DNA of 64,000 nt from Proteles cristata cristata (GCA_017311185.1 JAESUZ010002601.1:930001-994000); one strand, 5' to 3'. Shown: positions 1-11,337, numbered from the stretch's first letter. Notes: generated by a model not told the origin, from the letters alone. Program-made: numbers and translations.

Positions 1-73
1 CCAACCCACGAACCATGAGATCATGACCTGAGCTGAAGTCACACACTTAAAAGACTGAACCACCCAGGTGCCT
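1..73 (-). repeat. CAN SINE (felid type), cut by window start
   Basis: The left edge starts inside the tRNA-related half of a reverse-strand SINE. 'gagatcatgacctgagct' and 'gaaccacccaggtgcc' are the complements of the B-box-side and head motifs. The body and tail lie outside the window. Confidence 0.9.
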
Positions 74-365
74 TCCCGAAACCATCAATTTCAAGAGAAA
101 TATTCAAAATTGTGATGTATAACTCTGTTACCCCAGTGTTATAGAAGGTGATTATTGGCAAAGTTCCTAACGACAAACCTAATAATCTGCACTCTTCAAA
201 AGTGACTGCTGACGAACTCCACATGATGGCACAAGGCTTGTGTCAAATTGAAAGCCACGGCCCCTTGTGTTTTGTAGATCAGCGAACTATGTCCCACTGT
301 CTGTGCTTGTATGTCCTATGAACTAAAATTGGCTTTTGTGACTTTCTTAATTCTTGAAAACATAT

Positions 366-379
366 GAAAGAAAGAAATA

Positions 380-439
<60 letters not shown>

Positions 440-456
440 AAAGAAAAGAAAAAAGA
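366..456. repeat. (GAAA)n microsatellite
   Basis: About 90 bases of nearly pure GAAA/AAAG repeat, with one 'aaataaag' interruption near the left end and a shift to AAAAG near the right end. It makes a long homopurine strand. It may have grown from an old retroposon tail, but no element body is recognisable beside it. Confidence 0.95.
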
Positions 457-534
457 AAGTATGTTGGGGTTATTGAAAATTCTACAAAATCCAAATTTCA
501 GTGTTGAAAATAGTTGTACTGGGCTATACAGCCA

Positions 535-665
535 TACTTTTTCACTTACATTTTGTCTATAGCTACTTTTGTGCTATGGAAACACAGTAGTTGCACCAAA
601 CACCATTTGGGCCACAAAACCTAAAATGTTCACCAAATATTTATATACAAGTTTTGCATACCCTT
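535..665 (+). mobile_element. Old DNA-transposon-like remnant, copy A
   Basis: The segment with 'gtctatagctacttttgtgc', 'gttgcacc' and 'gggccacaaaacctaaaatg' matches one end of a widespread mammalian interspersed repeat. That repeat's other end carries the 'aataaagttttattggaaca' phrase. A second copy in the opposite orientation lies at 23,910-24,118. I believe it is an ancient DNA-transposon family but cannot name it safely. Confidence 0.55.
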
Positions 666-1268
666 GATTTACTCTTATTCAACATACTTCAGTTTTAAAT
701 GAGAATTTGCTTACTTAAAGCTTTAGTCTTTTTTCAGTTTTATTTCTCCATTAGAGAAGGGAAAGCAATTGTTTCCCAACATAGGTAGATCACTAAAAAT
801 AATTTAGTTTCATATTTCCCTTTTGTGTGCATGTACTTCGCAACCGCAGTACTTTTTTAGAGCGTATGTGAGTTTTTGTGAATGGTGAACTGTAAAAGTT
901 CTGAACCTTAACAGCCCCAATCAGTGCCGCACTGACTTACACAGAGCTGTGTCACTGTTCCCAGTGCTCCAGAAAATGGGGAAACACACCCTTCACAGGG
1001 AGCCCAGGGTGACGCATGCCTTTACTCTCTAGCAGTAGGAACTTCCTTTCCATCAAACCTGTGAGGGTATTTTTTGCTTATTTGATTTAGTATATGAAGA
1101 CGTAATATGAAGATTTATTCAGATTTGAGATTTTTTCATTGACTGTCATTTTATACCTTAAAACATAATGTGGAAACTTGCTGGTTTTGAAAATCGCACT
1201 CCTCCTCTAACGTATACATTTAAAATAAATTGCTCTCTACTTACAAAGGCAAGAATCATTAAAAAAAT
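666..1268. other. No recognised feature
   Basis: AT-rich single-copy-looking sequence. Stops are frequent in all frames, and I see no splice-flanked open stretch, RNA gene or clear repeat. Confidence 0.5.
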
Positions 1269-1279
1269 AAGCAGATTTA

Positions 1280-1447
1280 GGGCTCCTGGGTGGCTCAGTT
1301 GGTAAAGCACGGACTTTAGTTCAAGTCATGATCTCATGGTTGGTGAGTTCAAGCCCCTCATCGGACCCTGTACTGACAGCTCAGAGCCTGGAGCCTACAT
1401 CCAATCCAATCCTGTGTCTTCCTCTCTGCCCCTATCCCTGCTCACCT

Positions 1448-1490
<43 letters not shown>

Positions 1491-1525
1491 CAGAAATAAA
1501 CAGTAAAAAATTAAAAAATAATAAA
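1280..1525 (+). repeat. CAN SINE, full length
   Basis: Head 'ggctcctgggtggctcagtt', B-box region 'gtgagttcaagcccc', then a long (CT)n body and an A-rich tail. The 11-bp duplication 'aagcagattta' flanks it at 1269-1279 and 1526-1536. The CT tract is longer than in most copies here. Confidence 0.93.
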
Positions 1526-1536
1526 AAGCAGATTTA

Positions 1537-2307
1537 CAGTCACTTACATCTCTAGAAGCTGACACTATGCCATAGACAATTTAGTTTGAAACTTCCAAAT
1601 TCAGAAACAGATCAGATCATGATCCAGAAATGAAAATTATTTGCCTTCTTCTTAAGGATGGGCAGATTACTGTTAAGATTCTAGAAAGAATGTTTGAAAG
1701 AGCAATAACTACATTAATGGGAACTTGTCTTAATTTTATATTTTAAGTGTTGCCTCATAAAATTTCCTTCAGTTAAGAGAGCTTCCTCTTTTTGATGATT
1801 TGTGAATGCTACTGACTGTTTGCAAATGAGTTTCACTTAGATTAATAGAGCAATTTCAGGGGTTATATATAACTTGCCATCTTCCTCCCTTCCCGAATCA
1901 GTATACCTGCAATTTAGAAACCAAAAAATGATAGTTTGGACTTCCTTTTTCACTACATCAAACAGTGCGTTACAGATAATATAAAGTTTGAGGTACCTGA
2001 GATCAGCTAAGTAATTTCTAAAAACAACACACAAAAAATTGTAAGGCATTTAACCTCATCTTAGGATTATTGACAGTAAGGGCATATAGATATCTAACTC
2101 CTAAGGTGACTTACTCTTGCTTCTGATGGAGTAACTGGGGGAGAAAGGTGAAGGGGGGCAACTGAAGGCAGATTGTATAACCAGTTCAAGTTAAAAAACT
2201 TTCCTCCCTTATCATTATTTAGATTTCATATTTTAATAACAATATATTCTTTAATATAACTCGTGCTGCACATATATCACATGTAGCTCTCCCCAGAGTA
2301 GTTCCAA
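1537..2307. other. No recognised feature
   Basis: AT-rich sequence with only short chance ORFs. I see no repeat family that I can name with confidence. Confidence 0.45.
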
Positions 2308-2761
2308 AATTGAACAATATGGAGGGTTCTCAAAAAATTAGAAATACAACTACCTTACGAAGCAGCACTGTACTGGGTATTTACTTAAAGGATACAAGAA
2401 TAGTAATTCAAAGGGATATGTGCATCCCAATGTTTACAGCACCATTATTTACAATAGCCAAGATATGGAAGCAGCCCAAGTGTCCGTCAGGTGATGAATG
2501 AATAAAGAAGATGTGATATACACACAGACACACACACACACACACACACACACTGGAACACTATTCAGCCATGAAAAAGAATGAAATCTTGCCATTTGCA
2601 ATGGCATGGATGGAGCTAGAGAGTATAATGCTAAGCGAGATAAGTCAGTCAGAGAAAGACAAATACCATATGAGTTCACTCTTACGTGGAATTTAAGAAA
2701 CAAAATAAGCAAACAAAGGGGAAAAATGAGAGAGAGACATAAAGCAAGAAACAGACACTTT

Positions 2762-2950
2762 ACTTTTAAGTTTATTTGTTTCAAAAGAGACAGAGAGAGA
2801 GAGCACTGGTAGAGTAGGGGCAGAGAGGGGATAGGAGAGGGAAAGAGAATCCCAGATGGGCTCTGTGTGGTTCATACTCACAAACCACAAGATTATGACC
2901 AGAGACAAAACTGAGGGACACTTAACCTAGTGAGCCACCCAGGCAACCCA
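2762..2950 (-). repeat. CAN SINE nested in L1
   Basis: A diverged reverse copy: poly-T side 'ttaagtttatttgtttcaaa', (GA)n body, and head complement 'gtgagccacccaggcaaccc'. It sits in the L1 3' UTR, directly abutting a second reverse SINE. Confidence 0.85.
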
Positions 2951-3172
2951 GCAGACTCTTTTTTAAAACTTTTTTAAGTGTATTCATTTCAAGAGAGAAA
3001 GACTGAGTGGGGGGAGGGGCAGAGAGAGAGGGAGAGAGAGAATGAAGTAGGCTCCATGCTGTCAGTGCAGAACCTGACAAGGGGCTCAAACTCATGAGCC
3101 AGGAGATCATGACCTGAGCTGAAACCAAGAGTTGGACATTTAACTGACTGAGCCACCCAGGCACCACCCAGC
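2951..3172 (-). repeat. CAN SINE nested in L1, second of a pair
   Basis: A reverse copy with 'gaggggcagagagagaggga', 'gagatcatgacctgagctga' and 'gactgagccacccaggcacc'. A near-match 'cccagcagactctt' / 'cccagcagaatctt' flanks it, so it inserted next to the head of the first SINE. Confidence 0.87.
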
Positions 3173-3677
3173 AGAATCTTAATTATAGGGAACAATCTGA
3201 TGGTTACCAGAGGGGAAGTGGGTGGGAATGGAATGCATAGGTGATGGGAGTTAAGGAATGCATTTGTTGTGATATCCACAGGGTGATATATGAAAGTGTT
3301 GAGTCACTATATTGTACACCTGAAACTAATATAAAACTATATGTTAACTAACTGGAATTAAAATAAAAACTTGAATTAAAAAAAAAGTAGTTCTAAAATT
3401 AAAATGTACTATATTTTTACCAGAATAAGAAAATTATAAATTTCAATTGCTTAAACAGGGGCAGAACACTCAAGCATTTTCCTAACAGGTAAACTTTGGT
3501 TTTAACTTAGAATTAATTATAAACATGACAAGAACAACTATTGGTATTTGAAGTTGGTCAGAGAACATAAAATAAGCCAGAAAAGGCAGGTGACAAATGA
3601 GGCTAAAGTGTGTGAAACTTTTTATTTATTGGATGTCATGCATAAAAGTGTACCCAAAGGACTAGATTACCCTCTTT

Positions 3678-4368
3678 TTTTTAAAATATAATTTATTGTC
3701 AAGTTAGCTAACATCCAGTATACACAACGTGCTCTCATGGCTTCGTGAGTAGATTCCTGTGATTCATCACTTACATACAACATCCAGTGCTCATCCCAAA
3801 TGCCCTCCTCAATGCCCCTTACTCATTTCCCCCTCTCCCCGGAACCCTCCCCCCTGCTATCAACCCTCAGTTTCTCTGTATTCAAGAGTGTCTTATGGTT
3901 TGCCTCCCTCTCGGTTTAAAACTATGTTTTCCCCTCCCCTTCTGTCTTGGTCTTCTGTTAAGTTTCTAAAATTCCACATGAGTGAAAACATGACATCTGT
4001 CTTTTTGTGACTTATTTCACTTAGCATAATACCCTCCAGTTCCTTCCATGTTGTTGCAAATGGCAAGATTTCATTCTTTCTCATTGCCAAGTCGTATTCC
4101 ATTGTATATATAAACCACATCTTCTTTATCCATTCATCAGTTGATGGATGCTTGGGCTCTTTCCATAATTTGGCTATTGTGGAGAGTGCTGCTATAAGCA
4201 TTGGGGTCTATGTGCTCCTATGAATCAGCACTCCTGTATCGTTTGGATAAGTTCCTAGCAGTGCTATTACTGGGTCATAAGGTAATTCTACTTTTAATTT
4301 GTTGAGAGACCTTCACACTGTTTTCCAGAGCAGTTGCAGTAGTTTGCGATCTCACCATCAGTACCAAA
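3678..4368 (-). mobile_element. L1 3' fragment, reverse orientation
   Basis: Reading the minus strand gives the 3' part of an L1: poly-T at the left edge, then complements of the 3' UTR ('attccacatgagtgaaaaca', 'gcaaatggcaagatttcatt') and of the ORF2 end ('ctttccataatttggctatt', 'gctattactgggtcataa'). The copy is 5'-truncated at about 4,368. The 102-residue minus-strand reading frame at 3,893-4,201 is decayed ORF2/3' UTR, not a host gene. Confidence 0.9.
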
Positions 4369-4969
4369 GTAGATTCCCCCCTTTAAAAGCTGGTAGAGGC
4401 TGCTTTCAACAACTGATGAGCAAGAGGTGAGAGCGTGCCTGCAACCACCTTACGCTTTCCTCCCTTCTTTCTACGGTAATTTTAAACCCAAGCAGCTTGC
4501 CAGAATTTGATCTGTTACAAACAACTTTTCATTATTCTAACCAAGAAATCACCGTTCCCATTTTCCCACTGATCTTCAGTCTACAAAAGCGGAATAAAGA
4601 GGGAGCTGGAAGGAAAACCTTTCTGCTTTGATCCCCCTGGTCCTTCCCCAAAAGAAAACTATTGATGAAAGACTATTGTTAGCTTCCAGCTTGCCTTCTA
4701 TCATAACTTTTTTCTCAAGTGTGGTCTTCAGGGCACAAATCTTCTTATAGGAGTTTCCACAAATCAACAGCAGTAACAACCAAGTGCTTGCTGTATGTGT
4801 TACTGGCAAATCGGGAAAGCAGTTCTCTGTGCAGTCGGAGTGTTTAAACAACACTGTCAGGGAGTTTGTTTGTTCTTCATGCTACCTGTTCTCTCAGCAT
4901 TTCAGGGTAAGTTAGAATTTGTGGGGGTGGGGGGTGGGGAGAGCGTTTCTCTTGGGTTGCAGATGAAAT
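4369..4969. other. No recognised gene; short G-rich tract
   Basis: Mostly unique-looking sequence. Near 4,922-4,941 there are G runs of five, six and four separated by single T bases. I see no splice-flanked coding segment. Confidence 0.45.
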
Positions 4970-5123
4970 GCAGGATGTCTAATTAAATTGGAATTTTAGA
5001 TAAGCAATGATTTTTTTTTAGTATAAGTATGTCCCATATATCACATATATGTATTACATGGGGTATACTCATACTAAAAAAATTAGTCTTTTAGCTAAAA
5101 TTCAGACATAACTGGGAATCCCA
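4970..5123. mobile_element. Palindromic MITE-like DNA element
   Basis: The two halves are imperfect reverse complements over about 60-70 bases each. The left arm has 'ggaattttagataagcaatg' then 'tttagtataagtatgtccca'. The right arm is its complement, with 'tggggtatactcatactaaa' and 'ctaaaattcagacataactg'. The short spacer is AT-rich. It looks like an old non-autonomous DNA transposon found across mammals; the family name is uncertain. Confidence 0.7.
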
Positions 5124-5599
5124 TTTTTTGGTTGTTTGGAACTTTGTTTAGTTTTTCTCTTCTCTTTCTTGTTTTCTACAAATTTGCAACCCTACTTTTA
5201 TCCCGTAATAAATCTCAAAATGCCTAACTTTCCTGGTCTGTAAAATATCTGATCTGAGACTCTGTGTCCAAGATAATACGTTAAAATGTCTGAGCTGCCT
5301 TCACCTACTAAAGAATAAATCAAGTCATTATCTGCATTATTCTGCACAATGAGGGGAAATAAAAAGTAAACCCAGAACTAAAAAATTAGCCATCTTATTT
5401 TGTAAGATATTATAAAGTACCTTCTATTTTTTCACAGACCTTCTAATAGAATAGATGCATTGGTAGTTAGATTGTTAGCAAGTGAGTACTTGGGGAAGGG
5501 TCAACCACATCTACATGACATTGGTAATAAAGTTGGATGATCTTGAGTGATTCCAAGGAAGTTCACTCCCAGGGGATTCCAGCGATGCCTTATTATTTG
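5124..5599. other. No recognised feature
   Basis: AT-rich sequence with no repeat or exon signature that I can support. Confidence 0.45.
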
Positions 5600-5747
5600 T
5601 GGGAGATCCGAGGTCCTGCAGCTTCAGCACTGCCCGGGGGGGTGTCTTAAAATGCAGAGTTCAGGCTCCCCCCAGACCTTCTCAACCAGTCTGCACTTGA
5701 ACAAGATCTATAGGTGATTCACATGCCCATGAAAGTCTGAGAAACCC
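5600..5747 (+). mobile_element. MER20/MER5-like hAT remnant
   Basis: The ordered phrases 'aaaatgcagagttcaggctc', 'cccccagacctt', 'gaacaagatctataggtgat' and 'tgaaagtctgagaa' follow the consensus of the small non-autonomous hAT elements MER20/MER5. Ends are approximate. Confidence 0.7.
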
Positions 5748-5980
5748 CGAAACAGAGGATTCACTTTTTCACACATAAATTGGCCTTTTGATTTACTATC
5801 ATGTTGAAATAATCCTTAACAAAACTCCCTTCTAACACCTAAGAAGAAATCATTTCTTTCGGTCTTTGATATGCAATTATTATATTTCTATTTTCTTATG
5901 AAATCCTAAATGACCATTTCTAATATTGTTTTATGATGCATGTATTTAACAAAATAAGTGTAAGTTTGTAAAAGACTCTC

Positions 5981-6114
5981 ATGGGGCACCTGGCTGGCTC
6001 AGTCAGTGGAACACAGGATTCTTGATCTCGGGGTCATGAGTTCAAACCCCACATTGAGCATGGAACCTACTTAAAATTTAAAAAAAAAATTTTTTTTTTA
6101 AAGAAAAGAAAAGA
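5981..6114 (+). repeat. Short-form CAN SINE
   Basis: Head 'ggggcacctggctggctcag' and 'gggtcatgagttcaaacccc', followed directly by 'ggaacctacttaaaattt' and an A-rich tail, with no CT-rich body. The 11-bp duplication 'aaaagactctc' flanks it at 5970-5980 and 6115-6125. This shorter structure is an older carnivore SINE type than the long felid form. Confidence 0.9.
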
Positions 6115-6321
6115 AAAAGACTCTCCTAAAGACTTACCGGGCAACCTATTATAAATAACATTCTAGTTTGTCCTTCATCAGTAACCCATAAATTAGGTGG
6201 CACACACTTCCTGGACCTAAAGTTACCAGCAAACCTGTGTTTCTTCTTTTCGGATATTGTCAGTGGATATTTATATGCCAACATCATACATTTATGTATT
6301 TGTATCCCTAATGAACAGGGG

Positions 6322-6512
6322 GTGGGGCACCTGGGTGGCTCAGTGGGTTAAGTGTTTGTCTCTTGATTTCAGCCTGGGTCATGATCTCAAAGTTCATGAG
6401 CTGGAGCCCCACGTAAGGCTCTGTGCTGACATTGAGGAGCTTGCTTGGGATTCTTTCTCTCTGCATCCTTCTCAAAAATAAATAAACATTAAAAAAAAAA
6501 AAAAAGAAACTG
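6322..6512 (+). repeat. CAN SINE
   Basis: Head 'ggggcacctgggtggctcag', then a 'tctcttgatttcagc' variant in the tRNA-related half, a shortened CT body, 'aaaaataaataaacatt' and poly-A. 'tgaacag' repeats on both sides (near 6,312 and 6,511). Confidence 0.9.
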
Positions 6513-6677
6513 AACAGCGGGCATGCAGTTTGAGCAGATGGCAAACTCCAAACTGGTCTGTGAAATTCTGAGTTTTGAAAAGTTAGGGAAAAGTTTCCAT
6601 AGATTTTTATTCCTTTCAAGTTCAAAATCCTCACATCCTTTGTCTGCCCACCTGTTTTTTTAGAAGGTACAGTGTTG

Positions 6678-6882
6678 AGGAGCACCTAGGTGGCTCAGTC
6701 GGTTGAGTATCCGACTTTGGCTCAGGTCATGATCATGTGGTTCGTGAGTTCAAGACCCACATCAGACTCTATACTGTCAGCTTGGAATTCTCTCTCACTC
6801 CCTCTCTGCCCTTCCCCTGCTTGTGTGCTCTCTCTCTCAATAAATAAACCTAAAAAAAAAAAAAAAAAAAAAAACTTTAAAA
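6678..6882 (+). repeat. CAN SINE
   Basis: Head 'gagcacctaggtggctcagt', CT-rich body and a tail with more than 20 A. A 16-bp duplication ('agaaggtacagtgttg', with one mismatch) flanks it at 6662-6677 and 6883-6898. Confidence 0.95.
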
Positions 6883-6914
6883 AGAAGCTACAGTGTTGTG
6901 TCACAGAAAAAATT

Positions 6915-7125
6915 CTGGAACTGCAGTAAAAATATCAGAAGGCCTGATGCTTAAAACTAGTTCCACTGCTGACTGACTGGTTGCCTTTGGAGATGTTACT
7001 TACCATCCTTCATCAACACCCCTCCAGTTAAGTTGTCTCATCTGTCAAACAGGGGCAGTAGAGTCTGTCATTGTCTCACAGGATTCTTGTAAGACTCACA
7101 TAACATGTAAGTCTTTATGAAGACT
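6915..7125 (+). repeat. MIR SINE
   Basis: 'ctagttccactgctgactga', 'gttgtctcatctgtcaaaca' and 'acaggattcttgtaagac' follow the MIR consensus in order. Degraded, with approximate ends. Confidence 0.75.
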
Positions 7126-8134
7126 ATGATATGTATAGTGGCACAGTCATAGATTTGTTTAATGACCTTCATGTGGGGCTGGAAGTTGACTAAATACTAT
7201 ATGTGTAGTTTCCTGCAACACACCTAATTTGGAAGAAAGGTGATGTTAATTTTAAGAGCTCCATGTGTGCACTGGAATGGAAGCACAGAGCATGTATCTT
7301 AGAGACTTATAGCTTGTGACCATATATCCTCAGCAATCACAGCCTTCCCTGCTATCCCTCAGGAACTTAAAGTTCTCCCCCTTGCCTGTGACAGTGACAT
7401 GCACTGGGATACCAAGCCATGAATTCCTCACCAGGGTGCCACTCTCGACTCTGTGAAGTCAAAAGATACAACACTTGGTGTTTTTTTCTTCTGTCCAAAT
7501 TTTATATAATTCCTTTCACATTTTTTCCCCAGGCAAAATTTTACTGATGGATTATAAAAACATGCTTCAATATTTTAATTCCTTGACTCCTTCTATAAAA
7601 TATTTTTCCTTCAAAAACACAGCTTTTTCTGTAGTGATCATAACCGAGTCACTATATAATGGTTGCAATCAGTCACTAAGTAACTTTGTATCTTCACCCA
7701 TCACATAATCTCAGATTGGAGGAAGCCTCATGGTCATTTTGTCCAAAGACCCCCAAGTACAGAATTCTTCCCATCAGTTCATGGAAGAAAAACCAGTTTA
7801 TCTTTCTGTGGTTAATAAATACAACATAAAATTCATGAGCAGAGTTTGAAAAAGATGAGGGAGGGGCGTGAGTAGGATCACTCCTAATTTTACCACCTAT
7901 GTGCAACTATTTTAAAAAAAAAAGCAATTTCCCTTTGTGGATAAAGCTTTTATTGACCGTATTCACACTCAATGTTTCAGATAAACCTCTCCCTTGGACT
8001 GTTGAATGTTGCCTCCCACATCCAACATGATGTTTCTAGCTTCCTTGTCGCCGAATGTTTTTCTGCCCAGGGTGTCTTTCCCTGGTTAACTCAAGCTCAG
8101 CCTTTGTCAGCCTTTCCTCGAGGTCCTTGCCACT
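7126..8134. other. No recognised feature
   Basis: About 1 kb of AT-rich, unique-looking sequence. A weak MIR-like phrase, 'ggaagcctcatggtcatttt', lies near 7,720. No exon-like segment or RNA gene was seen. Confidence 0.45.
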
Positions 8135-8282
8135 CAGGGTGTGCTCCACGGACCAGTAGCTACAGCACCACCTGGGTGCATCTTATAAATGCTGAAGCTT
8201 AGGCTCCGCCCCAGACATTCTCAGTCCGAATCTGCACTGTAGTAAGAGTCTCAGGTGTTGTGGATTAACATCTGAGAAAGGT
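8135..8282 (+). mobile_element. MER20-like hAT remnant
   Basis: 'gtgtgctccacggaccagta', 'caccacctgggtgcatctta', 'taggctccgccccagacatt' and 'gaatctgcactgtagtaaga' follow the MER20 consensus from end to end. Non-autonomous, no coding capacity. Confidence 0.85.
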
Positions 8283-8525
8283 TGTTCTGGAAGGCCTTTC
8301 CTAACCTCCTAGCCATTACCTCTCCCCTCCTCCCACAGCCCCACCCATCCAGGATAGATCAGGTGATTCATTGCAGTTTGCCTTTAATTCCCCACACGTG
8401 GACCTCCCTAGCACATAAATTCGTTGATGACGGGGCTTGACTCGGGCTTGACTCGTATTCATCTTTGCATCCCCCAGGTCCAATTGCGGCACAATTGATA
8501 CGTAAGCATTCACCATTTGGAGTTG
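8283..8525 (+). repeat. L2 LINE 3' fragment
   Basis: Layout resembles the L2 3' region: 'ttcctaacctcctagccatt', then 'cctagcacataaattcgttg' and 'catctttgcatcccccagg'. A local duplication of 'gggcttgactcg' is present at about 8,432-8,456. The 151-residue minus-strand frame at 8,316-8,771 lies across this repeat and is not judged coding. Confidence 0.6.
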
Positions 8526-9986
8526 TTTTGTTATTTTCTGACCCCACTGCTTTGTAGATGAAAGGAGACAGATGGAAGTTTTGTTTCTGTGTTGGGAACG
8601 TGGGTACTCAGGATTCTCAAGATGACTGGTCCATGTTTGGGAGCCTTTTACTGCAGTCTTTACTATGGAAAATATGCTTGGGGTTGAGGGGAGAGAAATG
8701 CTTCTCTTTCTGTGAAAAATTTCAGAAAGACCACTGTTGGAACTTTGTCCTTTTTGCTTAAGGCATTTCATTTGTTAAACACCAACATCTCTGAGAGACC
8801 CTGCACTTTACACTTGGTCTAAGGTGTAGCAGGGGCGGATTCTGGTAAGCGTTTGGTAAAGCCTGGAGACGATGGTTCCTGACAAAAGATGGAGTACACT
8901 CATAGGTGCTAGGAAAGGGAAGCAGTGGAATGCTGCAAAACCATTTCTAATCCTGACAGATGTTACAATGTGTTTTATCTTGAATCCTACCATTGGACAC
9001 TTTTCTGTTTAAAAAAAAAAAAAAATCTGTTATCCCCAAATCCCATGATAGGACTCTTCACCATTCGGCCTTTCGTCCAGCCCCACTTTCAAAGAGAACC
9101 CCTGATAACCTGGGGATTTTTTTTTTCCCGGATACTGGTTTTAAAACTTGTAGACCAAATGCAAGGACTTCTACACTGATGTTTCTGAACTCCTACTAAA
9201 ATGAAACCGCAGCTGAACTGCAGGGAGCTTTCTCTGTGTTCAGGAACCACTTGGTCCCTTCACTGTGAAGGAATGCCTTGGGAACTCAAGGGTGGACAAT
9301 CTGATAGAATGAGGCTCAGCCCGGGAGGCTGCTGTTTTGAATTAGCAAGAGACTGATGAGGGCTTTGGAATCAAGTTGTACCCAGAAACAAGAAATGTCT
9401 GTCCTGCTGGGCTATTGTTTGCCTTATTTGAAAGGAATGAGAGGCTCCTGGTACTGCTTACCAACGCTCTCACAATTAGCCCCATAGATCACGAGGAGTA
9501 TAACTATATTCAAGAATGTGTGGCTTCTTTTCCCCTTTGGGAGCCTGTCGCTGTGCTGACCCATCACCATGGACACCAACTTGAGTGGTGCATCTGAGTG
9601 TGGCTTCTCTTGTGGAAGAGTGTATTACATTGTTTTTCTGTCCTAAGCTGCTTATCTGTGTGTCTGATGATGTTATTCATGGTAATTTTGCCTAGACAGG
9701 GACCTTGGGTGGGGTTTTTAAGAGTCGTTTGACACCTTCAGAGTGTAGATTGTTGAGCAATCTGACGCAGGTGAGCGATGCAGGATGGGTAGAACAATTG
9801 AGTTCTATACACTGTGACCTCAAGCCTAAGTCAGTTTGAGTCATGTTTTCCCATGGGGTTTGTGGCCCATCCCAAGGAAAGGGACTTTTAACAGTTCGTG
9901 TGAGGTTTAGTCATTTGAGCATTGCTCTTGGAATCTGAAAGCCACATGCATTTTTTGGCTTTTGACATTTGGAGGAGTTTGGTTTT
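8526..9986. other. No recognised feature
   Basis: About 1.4 kb without a repeat I can name. Reading frames are short and lack paired splice signals. The part around 9,200-9,600 is less AT-rich and looks single-copy, so it would be a fair place to look for conserved non-coding sequence. Confidence 0.4.
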
Positions 9987-10003
9987 AAAAGTTAGGTAGT
10001 CAA

Positions 10004-10221
10004 GGGGTGCCTGAGTGGCTCAGTCGGTTAAGAGTCCAACTTCGGCTCAGGTCATAATCTCATGATTCATGGGTTGGAGCCCCGCGTCCGGCTCTGTGCT
10101 CACAGCTAGCTCAGAGCCTGGAGCCTACTTCAGATTCTGTGTCTCCCTCTCTCTCTGACCCTCCCCTGCTCACACTGTCTCCCTCTCTCTCTCAGAAATA
10201 AATTAAAAATTAAAAAAAAAA
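10004..10221 (+). repeat. CAN SINE, young-looking subgroup
   Basis: Near-consensus head and tRNA half ('gagccccgcgtccggctctg'). It has an insertion between the 'gctcac' and 'agctcagagcc' motifs, 'tctgaccctcccctgctcac' in the body and 'tctcagaaataaa' before the tail. The perfect 17-bp duplication 'aaaagttaggtagtcaa' flanks it at 9987-10003 and 10222-10238, which suggests a recent insertion. Confidence 0.97.
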
Positions 10222-10238
10222 AAAAGTTAGGTAGTCAA

Positions 10239-11325
10239 TAACTTTGTTCTTGTTAATTTTGTATGGCTTGGGGAGACTGACATACTTAAATTTCCGTATC
10301 TGAAAAACTGTGCGAATTATCTACTAATGATCAGGAATAGAGGCTCTAGAGATTAAAAAACTAAGAAGGAGTTAAATTCCATTTATGAAGAATTAAAGTT
10401 TTAGGGGAAAAATACAGTCAAAGAGGAAGCAGTAACATCTACGAAAATCTTCAAAAGAAAAATAAGCGTGAGTTAGGAGCTAAGACCAAGAGTGCTTGTG
10501 TCTTCCCACCCTTAAACAATCTTTGCAGGTTAGACCCCACATCATTCTTACTGTTCTTATTAACAAGTCAACTTAAATTGATTGTAGGGGGATATTGGTC
10601 ATGTCCCAACTCCATTCACCTGTGACCTCTAGCCTCCTCGATTAGGAGGGGCTCTTACCTTTAGTTCTGCTTCTCCCACACGATATCCCAGCACTCCAAA
10701 AGGTAGCTGTTAATAGAAAATATAATGGGCACTGTACTTGAGAGAATCCATGAGGTTTTCAAAACATGAGGAAAATATACCATTTTAATAGCACGTTAGC
10801 ACTTTGAATTATTTAAGCTGCAATAGGGTAGAAGTAGTGGTAGGATTTAAGTTTGTGTTTGACATATGAGCCCATTGTAGCTCAAAGCATGAAAGTGGTA
10901 TGATTTCTGGCAGACCAGACACATTTTAAAGAGCATCCCTTCGGATAGCCTGCTGAGTTCCCTTTTCCCCGTGTACCTGGTTGTTAGCATTCGGTCCTCT
11001 CTCCCTTGGTGGGCCTGGGCTGAGCTATACACAGGTCCTAGATATCACCCTATTAGAGATCAGGGAAGACCTGGACAAGGAAGGACTGCTGGCCCAGTCC
11101 AGCGATGAGTTGTACTCAGCTGCCCCCAAATACAGGCAGAAAGCAGAGGCCTGCATCCTCCTGGCTCTCCAGCACCTTCTGCTGATGGGATGACCAGGGG
11201 ATGCACTAGATCTCTCCAGGAGCAAAAAGGAAGCACCTTGTGGGTGGGATGAAGAGGAACAAGAAGGCAGAAAAACTAGCTTCTCTAGGAAGGACCCAAA
11301 TGACTTGAAAGAAAGAAGAATCTTA
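10239..11325. other. No recognised gene
   Basis: Unique-looking sequence. The part 10,980-11,260 is more GC-balanced and holds a 70-residue open frame at 10,981-11,193 that reads ...LEIREDLDKEGLLAQ.... There is no consensus splice donor at its end and I do not recognise the peptide, so I do not call a gene. Confidence 0.4.
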
Positions 11326-11337
11326 AAATCCTGCATT

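Larger units (their letters stand above)
2308..3384 (+). mobile_element. L1 3' end, interrupted by two SINEs
   Basis: The left part corresponds to the end of L1 ORF2 and the start of the 3' UTR: 'caatatggagggttctcaaa', 'gggtatttacttaaaggata' and 'cactattcagccatgaaaaa'. The right part is the carnivore-type L1 3' terminus, 'ctatattgtacacctgaaac' then an A-rich end near 3,384. A (CA)n run lies at about 2,520-2,553, where L1 normally has 'atatacacac'. Two reverse SINEs split the 3' UTR. No intact ORF remains. Confidence 0.88.

Noticed and set aside
366..456. Regular short repeats that might suggest a CRISPR array
   Set aside because: This is a GAAA microsatellite without spacers, in a vertebrate genome.
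3893..4201. 102-codon minus-strand frame resembling a protein
   Set aside because: It is decayed L1 ORF2/3' UTR sequence, not a host gene.
8316..8771. 151-codon minus-strand frame
   Set aside because: It overlaps an L2-like fragment on the opposite strand and reads as no known protein.
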